Shown: piece after piece, positions 1 through 5,839 of the stretch
How the letters are laid out: every line of letters begins with the position of its first letter
How positions within the stretch are numbered: position 1 is the first letter of the stretch
Source: an uncultured Alistipes sp.
Lineage (GTDB): Bacteria; Bacteroidota; Bacteroidia; Bacteroidales; Rikenellaceae
DNA: 5,839 bases
NCBI GenBank assembly: GCA_900769745.1
Contig: CAAGHX010000255.1
Location: forward strand, 1-5,839
Direction: 5' to 3'
Notes under the pieces: model-generated
Database searches by the model: none
What the model saw: only the letters and a program-made list of their open reading frames with translations
Told to the model about the DNA's origin: nothing
Made by a program: the position numbers and the translations under genes

Positions 1-3
1 AAT

Positions 4-1167
4 ATGAAACAAATATTTACAATTCTTGCCTTAATATTGATTGTCGGCTGCGCTAAAACCACCACTTCGAACACTGAATATGAGGTAAAGACAGCGAGCG
101 AAGCCGAAGCTCGCGAGTTTGTGAGCGAGTGTACGGGTTATGTGGAGTTGGAGACTACCGACAAGAGCCTGATTGGAGAGATTCTCAAAATCAAGATATA
201 CAATGGTGACATCTATATCAAGAGCTATCAAAACCCATCACTCCTGAGATTTGATTCATCGACAGGTAAATTCAAGAACTCCATCGGCATTAAAGGTCGT
301 GGCCCAAAGGAGTATGCTACGTTTAGCGATTTCGATATCAGTGGCAACTATGCCTATATCTATTCTAATGTCAGCAGAAAAGTTCTGAAATACAAGATTG
401 ATGGCGAGTTTGTCGAGATAATTGAAGCACCAAACATCTACTGCTGGAATATCAGCGTTGATAAGAATGAAAACATTTGGTTTGCTTCGGAGGGTATGAA
501 TAGCCTAACCAGTTCGAGAGGCCAAGAGGTTAAGCTCAACGATTTTGATTACTATATGTTGGATAGCCACACTGGCGAATATAGATTCAAATACGACGAA
601 CTGGCCGCAGGTGAGAAAGGCACTCCAAGAATACAAGGCACAGCATTTATCGGCCAAATATGTGATGAACTTTTGGTTTCAAAAGCCTACGACAACACCA
701 TCTACAAAATGTCAGAAAAGGGTTATGAGCCTTATGTGACAATTAAGACCGATTACAATGGCGTGAAGAGCACAGATGATGTGCGTTTTGATCCCTCGTT
801 TATGACAACTTACCAAAAATACACTCAAGAGTTCGATATGTTTTGGTATCATATGGGCTTCGAGGAGAGCAAGAGGTACATAATGGCAGGATTTCAAGCA
901 TCGTTCGATGAGTGGGAAGGCTCTACGGCAATGTGTTTGGCAAAAATCGACAAGCAGACGGGCGAGTCGAAATACATCAGACTAAACAAGGGTAAAGATG
1001 AAAACTTTCCCTATTTGCGTGACATTCACGGACGCATCGGTTGGCTACAAAATGGAATGTTGATTTCTGTAGTAAAACCTTATAGGCTACGAGACGATGA
1101 GCGTTTCAAGCACCTGAAATATGATGCCAATCCTGTTTTGTTCTTTTACAAGCTGAATATGGAGTAA
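4..1167 (+). CDS. 6-bladed beta-propeller lipoprotein (DUF5128/DUF4934-like), function unknown
   Basis: A 387-residue envelope lipoprotein. The N-terminus is a short lipoprotein signal peptide: Lys2, a hydrophobic stretch at about 4-14, then a lipobox ending I-V-G-C with the lipidated cysteine at residue 16. The rest reads as repeated beta-propeller blades. The first blade, about 57-95, contains IGEILKIKIYNGDIYI and LLRFDSSTGKF, followed by the family-typical turn GRGPKEY at 98-104. Further blades resemble DISGNYAYIY (111-120), SVDKNENIWF (151-160) and LLVSKAYDNTIYKM (223-236). The C-terminus NPVLFFYKL (376-384) is also typical of this family, so the protein looks full length. Members are abundant in Bacteroidales, and their ligands and activity are largely unknown. 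No enzyme active site is recognisable. No clear acidic surface-export signal follows the cysteine (the next residues are AKTTTS), so inner-leaflet versus surface location is open. The ATG lies three bases from the window edge, so its promoter and ribosome binding site are not visible. It converges on the acyl-CoA ligase gene. Sampled lines are near 35-50% GC, below the roughly 55% of lepA. Confidence 0.85.
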   Translation: MKQIFTILALILIVGCAKTTTSNTEYEVKTASEAEAREFVSECTGYVELETTDKSLIGEILKIKIYNGDIYIKSYQNPSLLRFDSSTGKFKNSIGIKGRGPKEYATFSDFDISGNYAYIYSNVSRKVLKYKIDGEFVEIIEAPNIYCWNISVDKNENIWFASEGMNSLTSSRGQEVKLNDFDYYMLDSHTGEYRFKYDELAAGEKGTPRIQGTAFIGQICDELLVSKAYDNTIYKMSEKGYEPYVTIKTDYNGVKSTDDVRFDPSFMTTYQKYTQEFDMFWYHMGFEESKRYIMAGFQASFDEWEGSTAMCLAKIDKQTGESKYIRLNKGKDENFPYLRDIHGRIGWLQNGMLISVVKPYRLRDDERFKHLKYDANPVLFFYKLNME

Positions 1168-1210
1168 CAAAAAATAAATTAGGGTATCAACCGCAATGGT
1201 AGATACCCTA
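1168..1210 (-). terminator. Intrinsic terminator of the acyl-CoA ligase transcript, possibly bidirectional
   Basis: A perfect 9-bp inverted repeat, TAGGGTATC (1180-1188) and GATACCCTA (1202-1210), is extended inside by ACC/GGT (1190-1192 with 1198-1200) across one A-A mismatch, leaving a 5-nt loop. Read on the minus strand, the stem is followed by ATTTATTTTTTG (1179-1168), a good U-tract. The stem begins about 23 bp after the ligase stop codon. On the plus strand, the hairpin starts 12 bp after the lipoprotein stop but is followed only by TTATTA, so termination in that direction would be weaker. It sits between two convergent genes, where shared terminators are common. Confidence 0.75.
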
Positions 1211-1233
1211 TTATTACGCAGAATGCAACAGTT

Positions 1234-3138
1234 TTATTTTGCAATCTGGGCGATTGACTCCAAATTCTTGGGGTTGTCAATCTTCTTACCCTCAGGAGTA
1301 TAGACATACTCAATACGGTCGGCGAAGTGCTCCTCAACCTTACCGCGAACAACCTTCATTGTACTGTTCACAAGGCCATTCTGCTCGGTGAAAGGCTCGC
1401 CAACGATAGCCAAAGCTCCTGGCAACCAACGGTCGGGGAACTCGTCGGCATACTGGCCGCCTGTACGATACTTATCCACCTCAGCACCGATAGCCTTCGC
1501 TGCCTTACGCAACGACTCCTCGTCGGTATTGCCGCCCAAGATTGAGCGCATAGCATCGCGGTTTGGCACAATGATAGCCGATGTATATGGGCTCTGGTTG
1601 TTGTAGATAATCACCTGGTCGATAAGTGGCGACTTATCCACGATAGCCTCCTCCATACCCTCGGGGCTATACTTCTCGCCATCGGCAGAGATCAAGAGGC
1701 TCTTGAAACGGCCCAAAACATAGAGGAAGCCATCCTCGCCCATATAACCCATATCGCCTGTATAGAGCCAGCCATCCTTCACGGTCTCGGCTGTGGCTGA
1801 TGGATTCTTCCAGTAGCCAGCCATCACATTCTCGCCCTTGATTACGATTTCGCCCTTCACGCCCAAGGGCATCTCGCGACCCTCGTCGTCCAAAATCTTA
1901 ATCTCCAAAGGCTGGATAACCTTACCCGACGAGCCGAAACGATGACGGCCCTTGCCGAGTGAGTTGGCAGAGATGATTGGAGTAGCCTCCGACAAACCAT
2001 AACCCTGCAACATAGGCATACCTACAGCATAGAAGAAACGCTGCAACTCCGAGTCGAGCAACGCACCACCTCCTACGAAGAACTTGATGTTGCCACCAAA
2101 TCCAGCACGCACCTTCTCGAAGAGAATCTTATCGAACAGAGCAACCAATGGCTTGAGGATAAAACGCCAGCCCTTGCCCTTGTTCAAACCATCCTGATTA
2201 TACTCATAGGCCACCTTCAAGGCAAACTTAAAGAGCTTCTCCACCTTTGGACCCTGCTTCTTGATAGAAGTCTCGATTGACTTACGGAAGTTCTTGGCAA
2301 GTGCAGGCACCGACAACAGAACGTGAGGCTTCACCTCCTTGATGTTGACAGGCACATTCTTGAGTGTATCCATTGGGGTCTTACCAACCTGAGTTGTAGC
2401 AACCGACGCACCACAAGCCACCATAATGTAGAATCCCGCCACGTGAGCAAAGCAGTGGTCGAGAGGCAGGATGATGAACATTGTGTACTCCGAAGGAATC
2501 GAAATACGAGTCAAAGCCTGCTCAACATTGGCTGTATAGTTGCGGTGAGTGAGAATCACACCCTTAGGATCGGCTGTAGTACCTGATGTGTAGGTGATTG
2601 TGGCATAGTCATCGTTCTGGATAGCCTGGCCAATCTTCAAGAACTCCTCCTTGTTCTCAGCCAAATAGGCCTCACCCTTAGCCATCAGCTCCGAGAGGAA
2701 CATCTCGCCCTCCTGCAACTCGCGGTCGCAGTCGAACACGATAACGTGCTCAATAAGTGGCAACTGCTCGCGAATCTTGCGGAACTTAGGCAACTGGTTA
2801 CGCGATACGAAAATCGCAACCACATCGGCGTGGCGCAAGCGGAACAACAAATCGTTAGCCTCCTCCAACTTGATTGAGAGAGGCACGCTGATAGCGCCCG
2901 CATAGAGCAAACCAAGCTCCGAGAGAATCCAGTTGTTGCAACCCTCAGCCAAAATTGATACTGTCTGCTTTGGCTTGATGCCAATTGCTGTAAGACCAGC
3001 ACCCACCTTGAGCGCCAACTCCTTGCTCTGAGCATAGGTCGTAGGCTTAAACTCACCATCGTGCTTCTCCAAAAGGAACGTACGCTCGCCATAAGTGGCA
3101 ACCGACGACTCAAACAGGTCAATAATAGTTTTCTTCAT
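1234..3138 (-). CDS. Long-chain fatty acyl-CoA synthetase (AMP-forming ligase)
   Basis: A 634-residue member of the ANL adenylate-forming superfamily, long-chain acyl-CoA synthetase group (FAA1/FadD15-like). It would activate a fatty acid with ATP to an acyl-adenylate and then transfer it to CoA, in the cytosol or at the inner face of the membrane. The core motifs are present in order. The P-loop-like A3 motif YTSGTTADPKGV is at 183-194. LPLDHCFAHVAG is at 224-235. GGGALLDSE is at 356-364 and the A5 motif GYGLSEATP at 379-387. The A7 motif YTGDMG is at 459-464, with the ATP-ribose-binding aspartate at 462. The hinge and A8 region is GRFKSLLISADGEKYSPE at 476-493. Near the C-terminus, NGLVNSTMKVVR (587-598) occupies the place of the A10 region, making Lys595 the likely catalytic lysine. 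Length is usual for the family. The start MKKTIIDLFE fits, and no Shine-Dalgarno sequence precedes it. It lies 43 bp downstream of lepA with no terminator between, so it is probably the second gene of that transcript. Substrate chain length, and whether it serves exogenous fatty acids or phospholipid turnover, cannot be read from sequence. It has no beta-oxidation neighbour here. Confidence 0.93.
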   Translation of the reverse strand: MKKTIIDLFESSVATYGERTFLLEKHDGEFKPTTYAQSKELALKVGAGLTAIGIKPKQTVSILAEGCNNWILSELGLLYAGAISVPLSIKLEEANDLLFRLRHADVVAIFVSRNQLPKFRKIREQLPLIEHVIVFDCDRELQEGEMFLSELMAKGEAYLAENKEEFLKIGQAIQNDDYATITYTSGTTADPKGVILTHRNYTANVEQALTRISIPSEYTMFIILPLDHCFAHVAGFYIMVACGASVATTQVGKTPMDTLKNVPVNIKEVKPHVLLSVPALAKNFRKSIETSIKKQGPKVEKLFKFALKVAYEYNQDGLNKGKGWRFILKPLVALFDKILFEKVRAGFGGNIKFFVGGGALLDSELQRFFYAVGMPMLQGYGLSEATPIISANSLGKGRHRFGSSGKVIQPLEIKILDDEGREMPLGVKGEIVIKGENVMAGYWKNPSATAETVKDGWLYTGDMGYMGEDGFLYVLGRFKSLLISADGEKYSPEGMEEAIVDKSPLIDQVIIYNNQSPYTSAIIVPNRDAMRSILGGNTDEESLRKAAKAIGAEVDKYRTGGQYADEFPDRWLPGALAIVGEPFTEQNGLVNSTMKVVRGKVEEHFADRIEYVYTPEGKKIDNPKNLESIAQIAK

Positions 3139-3181
3139 ATTGTGTTGTGTATTGTTTATTTACGCACTCTGCCCAAAGATG

Positions 3182-4972
3182 TTAGTCCATCTTGAGCACC
3201 GCAAGGAAGGCCGACTGTGGCACCTGAACAGAACCCACCTGACGCATACGCTTCTTACCAGCCTTCTGCTTCTCCAGCAGCTTACGCTTACGCGAGATAT
3301 CACCTCCGTAACACTTAGCCGTTACGTCCTTACGCACCGCCTTTACTGTCTCACGAGCGATAATCTTCGCACCGATAGCCGCCTGGATAGCGATATCGAA
3401 CTGCTGGCGAGGGATAAGTTCCTTCAACTTCTCACACATCTTGCGACCGAAGTCGTAGGCGTGCTCGGCATAGATGAGCGACGACAAGGCATCGACAGGC
3501 TCACCATTGAGCAGGATATCCAACTTAGCCAACTTACTTGGCTTGTAGCCCGTACGGTGGTAGTCAAACGAAGCGTAACCCTTCGAGATACTCTTCAGCT
3601 TATCGTAGAAGTCGAAGACAATCTCCGACAAAGGCATATCGAAATTAACCTCCACACGATCCTGAGTGATGAAGTTCTGATTCTTCAACACACCGCGCTT
3701 GTCGATACAGAGCTTGATTACTGGGCCCAAGAAATCGGCCTTGGTGATAATCTGAGCGTTGATATATGGCTCCTCGATAGTGGCAACCTTTGTGATTTCG
3801 GGCAGACCCGATGGGTTGTGTACCTCCAAAAGCTCACCCGAAGTGGTGGTGATGTGGTACGACACGTTAGGAACTGTGGTGATAACATCCATATCGAACT
3901 CACGATACAGACGCTCCTGGATAATCTCCATATGCAACAGACCGAGGAAACCGCAACGGAAACCGAAGCCCAACGCGAGTGAGCTCTCGGGCTCGAACGT
4001 AAGCGAAGCATCGTTGAGCTGCAACTTCTCAAGCGAAGTACGCAAATCCTCATACTGGTCGGCCTCAACAGGATATACACCTGCAAAGACCATAGGCTTC
4101 ACATCCTCGAAGCCCTCGATAGCCTCGGTGCAAGGGTTGCTGATTGTGGTGATGGTATCACCCACCTTCACATCGGTAGAGGTCTTGATACCCGAGCAGA
4201 TGTAACCCACGTCGCCGGCACGAATCTCCTGGCGAGGTGACATCTTGAGCTTCAACACACCCACCTCATCGGCATCGTAGTCGCTGCCGGTATTGAAGAA
4301 CTTCACGTGGTCGCCCTTGCGCAACACGCCGTTGAATACTCTGAAATATGCAATAATACCGCGGAATGGGTTGAACACAGAATCGAAAATCAGAGCCTGC
4401 AATGGAGCATTCTCATCACCCTTTGGGGCAGGAATACGCGCTACGATAGCCTCCAGCACATCCTCAACACCCTGGCCAGTCTTACCCGAGGCAAGCAATA
4501 TATCCTCGTCCTTGCAGCCGATAAGGTCGATAATCTGGTCCTTCACCTCGTCGATCATTGCCGACTCAACATCAATCTTGTTGAGCACTGGAACAATCTC
4601 CAAGTCGTTACCGATTGCCAAATATAGATTTGAGATAGTCTGCGCCTGGATACCCTGAGTGGCATCAACCACGAGCAATGCACCCTCGCACGAAGCGATA
4701 GCACGTGACACCTCGTAAGAGAAATCGACGTGTCCTGGGGTGTCGATAAGATTCAACACATAGGTCTGGCCATCCTTGGCCTTATACTCCATCTGGATTG
4801 CGTGGCTCTTGATCGTAATACCCTTCTCACGCTCAAGGTCCATATCGTCCAACACCTGGCTCTGCATCTCACGCTGATTGAGCGTGTTTGTCTTCTCCAA
4901 AAGGCGGTCTGCCAAGGTTGATTTACCGTGGTCGATATGGGCTATAATACAAAAATTGCGAATATTTTTCAT
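3182..4972 (-). CDS. lepA: Elongation factor 4 (LepA), ribosome-associated GTPase
   Basis: A 596-residue translational GTPase, close to the 599 residues of the E. coli protein. LepA binds the ribosome and is reported to promote back-translocation of stalled or mistranslocated ribosomes and to influence 30S biogenesis. It is usually dispensable in rich growth. The GTPase domain (about 1-185) has G1 AHIDHGKST (11-19), G2 region EREKGIT (47-53), G3 DTPGH (77-81, His81 being the expected catalytic residue), G4 NKID (131-134) and G5 SGKTG (162-166). The beta-barrel domain II follows (about 190-285). Next come the EF-G III-like domain, including GFGFRCGFLGLLHMEI (335-350), and the EF-G V-like domain, with RTGYKPSKLAKLDILLNG at 473-490. 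The LepA-specific C-terminal domain is complete (about 490-596) and carries the basic signature GGDISRKRKLLEKQKAGKKR (556-575). This domain, and the lack of an EF-G domain IV, separates it from EF-G, BipA and TetM. The start MKNIRNFCIIAHIDHGKST is the usual one. The acyl-CoA ligase gene follows after 43 bp. Confidence 0.98.
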   Translation of the reverse strand: MKNIRNFCIIAHIDHGKSTLADRLLEKTNTLNQREMQSQVLDDMDLEREKGITIKSHAIQMEYKAKDGQTYVLNLIDTPGHVDFSYEVSRAIASCEGALLVVDATQGIQAQTISNLYLAIGNDLEIVPVLNKIDVESAMIDEVKDQIIDLIGCKDEDILLASGKTGQGVEDVLEAIVARIPAPKGDENAPLQALIFDSVFNPFRGIIAYFRVFNGVLRKGDHVKFFNTGSDYDADEVGVLKLKMSPRQEIRAGDVGYICSGIKTSTDVKVGDTITTISNPCTEAIEGFEDVKPMVFAGVYPVEADQYEDLRTSLEKLQLNDASLTFEPESSLALGFGFRCGFLGLLHMEIIQERLYREFDMDVITTVPNVSYHITTTSGELLEVHNPSGLPEITKVATIEEPYINAQIITKADFLGPVIKLCIDKRGVLKNQNFITQDRVEVNFDMPLSEIVFDFYDKLKSISKGYASFDYHRTGYKPSKLAKLDILLNGEPVDALSSLIYAEHAYDFGRKMCEKLKELIPRQQFDIAIQAAIGAKIIARETVKAVRKDVTAKCYGGDISRKRKLLEKQKAGKKRMRQVGSVQVPQSAFLAVLKMD

Positions 4973-4976
4973 CTTC

Positions 4977-4990
4977 TACATATATATGTA
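4977..4990. repeat. 14-bp perfect palindrome next to the lepA start
   Basis: TACATATATATGTA is a perfect inverted repeat between the probable lepA -7 box and the lepA ATG, near where transcription would begin. It could be a protein-binding site or part of an AT-rich leader favouring translation initiation. Its alternating AT core makes chance occurrence plausible, and no known operator is matched. Confidence 0.3.
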
Positions 4991-4996
4991 ACCGCG

Positions 4997-5004
4997 CAAA
5001 TATA
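4997..5004 (-). promoter_or_regulatory. Probable lepA promoter -7 box
   Basis: On the minus strand this reads TATATTTG, an exact match to the Bacteroidota -7 consensus TAnnTTTG. It lies 24 bp upstream of the lepA ATG, which would give a short 5' leader of roughly 18 nt. No convincing TTTG -33 box is found at the usual distance of about 19-21 bp. A TTTTG at 5021-5017 is too close (about 12 bp). The call therefore rests on one box and its position. Confidence 0.5.
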
Positions 5005-5035
5005 CGAATATAAATTCAAAATGAAGAATTTATCC

Positions 5036-5043
5036 TATCTTTG
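5036..5043 (+). promoter_or_regulatory. Probable promoter -7 box for the EamA transporter transcript
   Basis: TATCTTTG matches the Bacteroidota -7 consensus TAnnTTTG exactly. Transcription would start near 5050, giving a leader of roughly 165 nt before the transporter ATG at 5218. The -33 region around 5011-5018 (TAAATTCA) has no clear TTTG. It diverges from the lepA -7 box 31 bp away, so the two upstream elements would overlap. Confidence 0.55.
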
Positions 5044-5067
5044 CGACAACAAAAAAGAGTATTCCCC

Positions 5068-5199
5068 ATGAAAACTATACGAAATCGCGCCTCAAAGGCG
5101 ATTTTTTTACACCCATTTTGCGCCTCAATGCCCACATCTGGCGCAGAAAATCGCACCGCAAACTCAGCTGCGAACATCGCTAAATCACTGCAATATTAA
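5068..5199 (+). CDS. Possible 43-codon leader ORF upstream of the transporter
   Basis: An ATG at 5068 opens a 43-codon frame ending in TAA at 5197-5199. It starts about 18 nt after the predicted transcription start, after an A-rich stretch (AACAAAAAAGAG, 5049-5060) that could aid initiation in Bacteroidota. The peptide starts MKTIRNRASKAIFLHP and shows no domain, no signal peptide and no run of one amino acid of the kind used in classical attenuation. The frame is the same as that of the transporter, 150 bases upstream, with the stop codon 18 bases before the transporter ATG. Both the hairpin with the T-run and the second hairpin lie inside it. It may be a regulatory leader peptide or simply chance. 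I have no coding evidence beyond the open frame and its position. Confidence 0.2.
   Translation: MKTIRNRASKAIFLHPFCASMPTSGAENRTANSAANIAKSLQY
5082..5108 (+). terminator. Small hairpin with T-run in the transporter leader (putative attenuator)
   Basis: AAATCGC (5082-5088) pairs with GCGATTT (5098-5104) around a 9-nt loop, and the 3' arm runs into seven consecutive T residues (5102-5108). An alternative 4-bp stem CGCC/GGCG (5088-5091 with 5097-5100) is possible within it. It lies about 30-55 nt after the predicted transcription start and more than 100 nt before the transporter ATG, so it would act as a premature terminator rather than ending a gene. The stem is short and part of the T-run is inside it, so strength is uncertain. 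Confidence 0.35.
5116..5148 (+). promoter_or_regulatory. Second leader hairpin in the transporter 5' region
   Basis: TGCGCC (5119-5124) pairs with GGCGCA (5140-5145). The helix extends by a U-G wobble (5118-5146) and two U-A pairs (5117-5147, 5116-5148) to about 9 bp with a 15-nt loop. No T-run follows, so it is not a terminator. It fits inside the longer pairing GCGATTTT (5098-5105) with AAAATCGC (5147-5154), sharing only the two outermost pairs. That longer pairing would break the upstream T-run hairpin. A regulatory role is inferred from this geometry only. It matches no riboswitch I can name. Confidence 0.3.
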
Positions 5200-5217
5200 C
5201 AGCTTAAATCGAGGGTT

Positions 5218-5839
5218 ATGTGGTTACTTTTGGCATTTATTTCGGCTACTCTTTTGGGCTTTTACGACGTAGCAAAAAAGCAGGCTGTTAAGCAGAATTC
5301 TGCGACCACAGTTTTGCTTCTCAACACCCTATTTTCGTCGCTTATTTTCCTGCCCGTAATACTCTCCGCCGAACTTGGTTTGGGGCTCTTCGATGGCACA
5401 ATTTTCGCCACCCGCAGCGAGGGTTTCGAGGCCCATATTTTAATCATCATAAAATCGGCTATCGTGCTGGGTTCGTGGATATTTGGCTACATCGGAATCA
5501 AGCATCTACCGCTCACAATTGTAGGCCCAATCAACGCTACCCGACCAGTGCTTGTACTGCTGGGTGCAATGCTGCTTTTCGGCGAGCGATTGAACCTTAT
5601 GCAGTGGATTGGTGTGGCACTCGCACTGACCTCGATTTTTCTGCTCAGTCGTGCCGGCAAACGCGAAGGTATTGACTTTAGGCGCAACCGCTGGATTCTA
5701 TGCATTGCCGCAGCCGCCATTTTAGGTGCCATCAGCGGCCTTTACGATAGATATATCATGCGAGAACTACAACCCCTGTTTGTGCAGAGCTGGTACAACC
5801 TATATCAGCTTGCAATGATGAGCATCACGGTTGCCATTA
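5218..5839 (+). CDS. EamA/DMT-superfamily transporter, 3'-truncated by the window edge
   Basis: A polytopic inner-membrane protein of the drug/metabolite transporter superfamily (EamA repeat). Proteins of this type export or import small metabolites such as amino acids, nucleotide sugars or polyamines, and the substrate cannot be told here. 207 codons are visible with no stop before the edge. Likely membrane helices are at about 2-18, 31-51, 73-93, 98-121, 128-144 and 159-175, with a seventh starting near 191. These cover the first EamA repeat (five helices) and the start of the second. Family-typical features are a helix-4 segment, INATRPVLVLLGAMLLFGE (105-123), followed by LNLMQWIGVALALTSIFLL (125-143), and a positively charged linker SRAGKREGIDFRRNR (144-158) between repeats. 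The ATG at 5218 is preferred because it begins the first helix and an in-frame TAA lies 18 bases upstream. The GAGGG at 5211-5215 is only 2 bp from the ATG, closer than a normal ribosome binding site. The intact protein should be near 300 residues. Confidence 0.85.
   Translation, partial: MWLLLAFISATLLGFYDVAKKQAVKQNSATTVLLLNTLFSSLIFLPVILSAELGLGLFDGTIFATRSEGFEAHILIIIKSAIVLGSWIFGYIGIKHLPLTIVGPINATRPVLVLLGAMLLFGERLNLMQWIGVALALTSIFLLSRAGKREGIDFRRNRWILCIAAAAILGAISGLYDRYIMRELQPLFVQSWYNLYQLAMMSITVAI

Noticed and set aside
2685..3122. 145-codon minus-strand frame inside the acyl-CoA ligase gene
   Set aside because: It is the alternative frame of a well-supported gene, very rich in Ser, Arg and Leu, with no domain.
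3174..3181. Possible internal promoter -7 box (minus strand CATCTTTG) just before the ligase gene
   Set aside because: It differs from TAnnTTTG at the first T, which is normally well kept, and no -33 box was found. It is too weak to list as a feature.
3095..3982. 295-codon open frame on the plus strand opposite lepA and the start of the ligase gene
   Set aside because: It lies antisense to a clear lepA, its translation has no recognisable domain, and it is rich in Leu, Thr and Arg as expected from reading a conserved gene backwards. It is a shadow frame.
3759..4205. 148-codon plus-strand frame opposite lepA
   Set aside because: It is antisense to conserved lepA sequence and has no domain or initiation signal.
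5475..5732. Frames of 66 (plus) and 81 (minus) codons at the right end
   Set aside because: Both overlap the EamA transporter frame, which encodes convincing membrane helices over the whole stretch. These are shadows.
1..5839. Mobile elements, CRISPR arrays, tRNA or rRNA genes, phage or defence genes
   Set aside because: No transposase or integrase, no regularly spaced repeats, no cloverleaf and no rRNA-like stretch was seen. Nearly all of the window is taken by four ordinary genes.

Overview
This is a 5.8 kb piece of an ordinary-looking chromosome from a member of the phylum Bacteroidota, most likely order Bacteroidales. The pointers are a lipoprotein of the 6-bladed beta-propeller (DUF5128/DUF4934-like) type common in gut Bacteroidales, two promoter -7 boxes matching the Bacteroidota consensus TAnnTTTG, weak or absent Shine-Dalgarno sequences, and LepA and acyl-CoA ligase proteins whose wording resembles Bacteroidales homologues. 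The assignment rests on recognition, not on a search.

Layout from left to right. A complete plus-strand gene (4-1167) encodes a secreted lipoprotein beta-propeller of unknown function. It converges on a minus-strand pair, and a strong hairpin (1180-1210) lies between the two stop codons, with its best U-tract on the minus strand. The minus-strand pair is transcribed right to left: lepA (4972-3182, elongation factor 4), then a long-chain acyl-CoA ligase (3138-1234) only 43 bp downstream, so the two are probably co-transcribed. A 245-bp divergent intergenic region (4973-5217) holds oppositely oriented -7 boxes for lepA and for a plus-strand gene. The plus-strand gene is an EamA/DMT-family membrane transporter that starts at 5218 and runs off the right edge.

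The genes do not form an evident shared pathway: translation GTPase, fatty-acid activation, envelope lipoprotein and metabolite exporter. I see no mobile element, CRISPR array, tRNA or rRNA, phage gene or defence system. The least explained part is the roughly 165-nt transcribed leader of the transporter. It holds a small hairpin followed by a seven-T run, a competing long-range pairing, a second hairpin, and a 43-codon ORF in frame with the transporter. This looks like a possible attenuator, but it is inferred from pairing by eye only.
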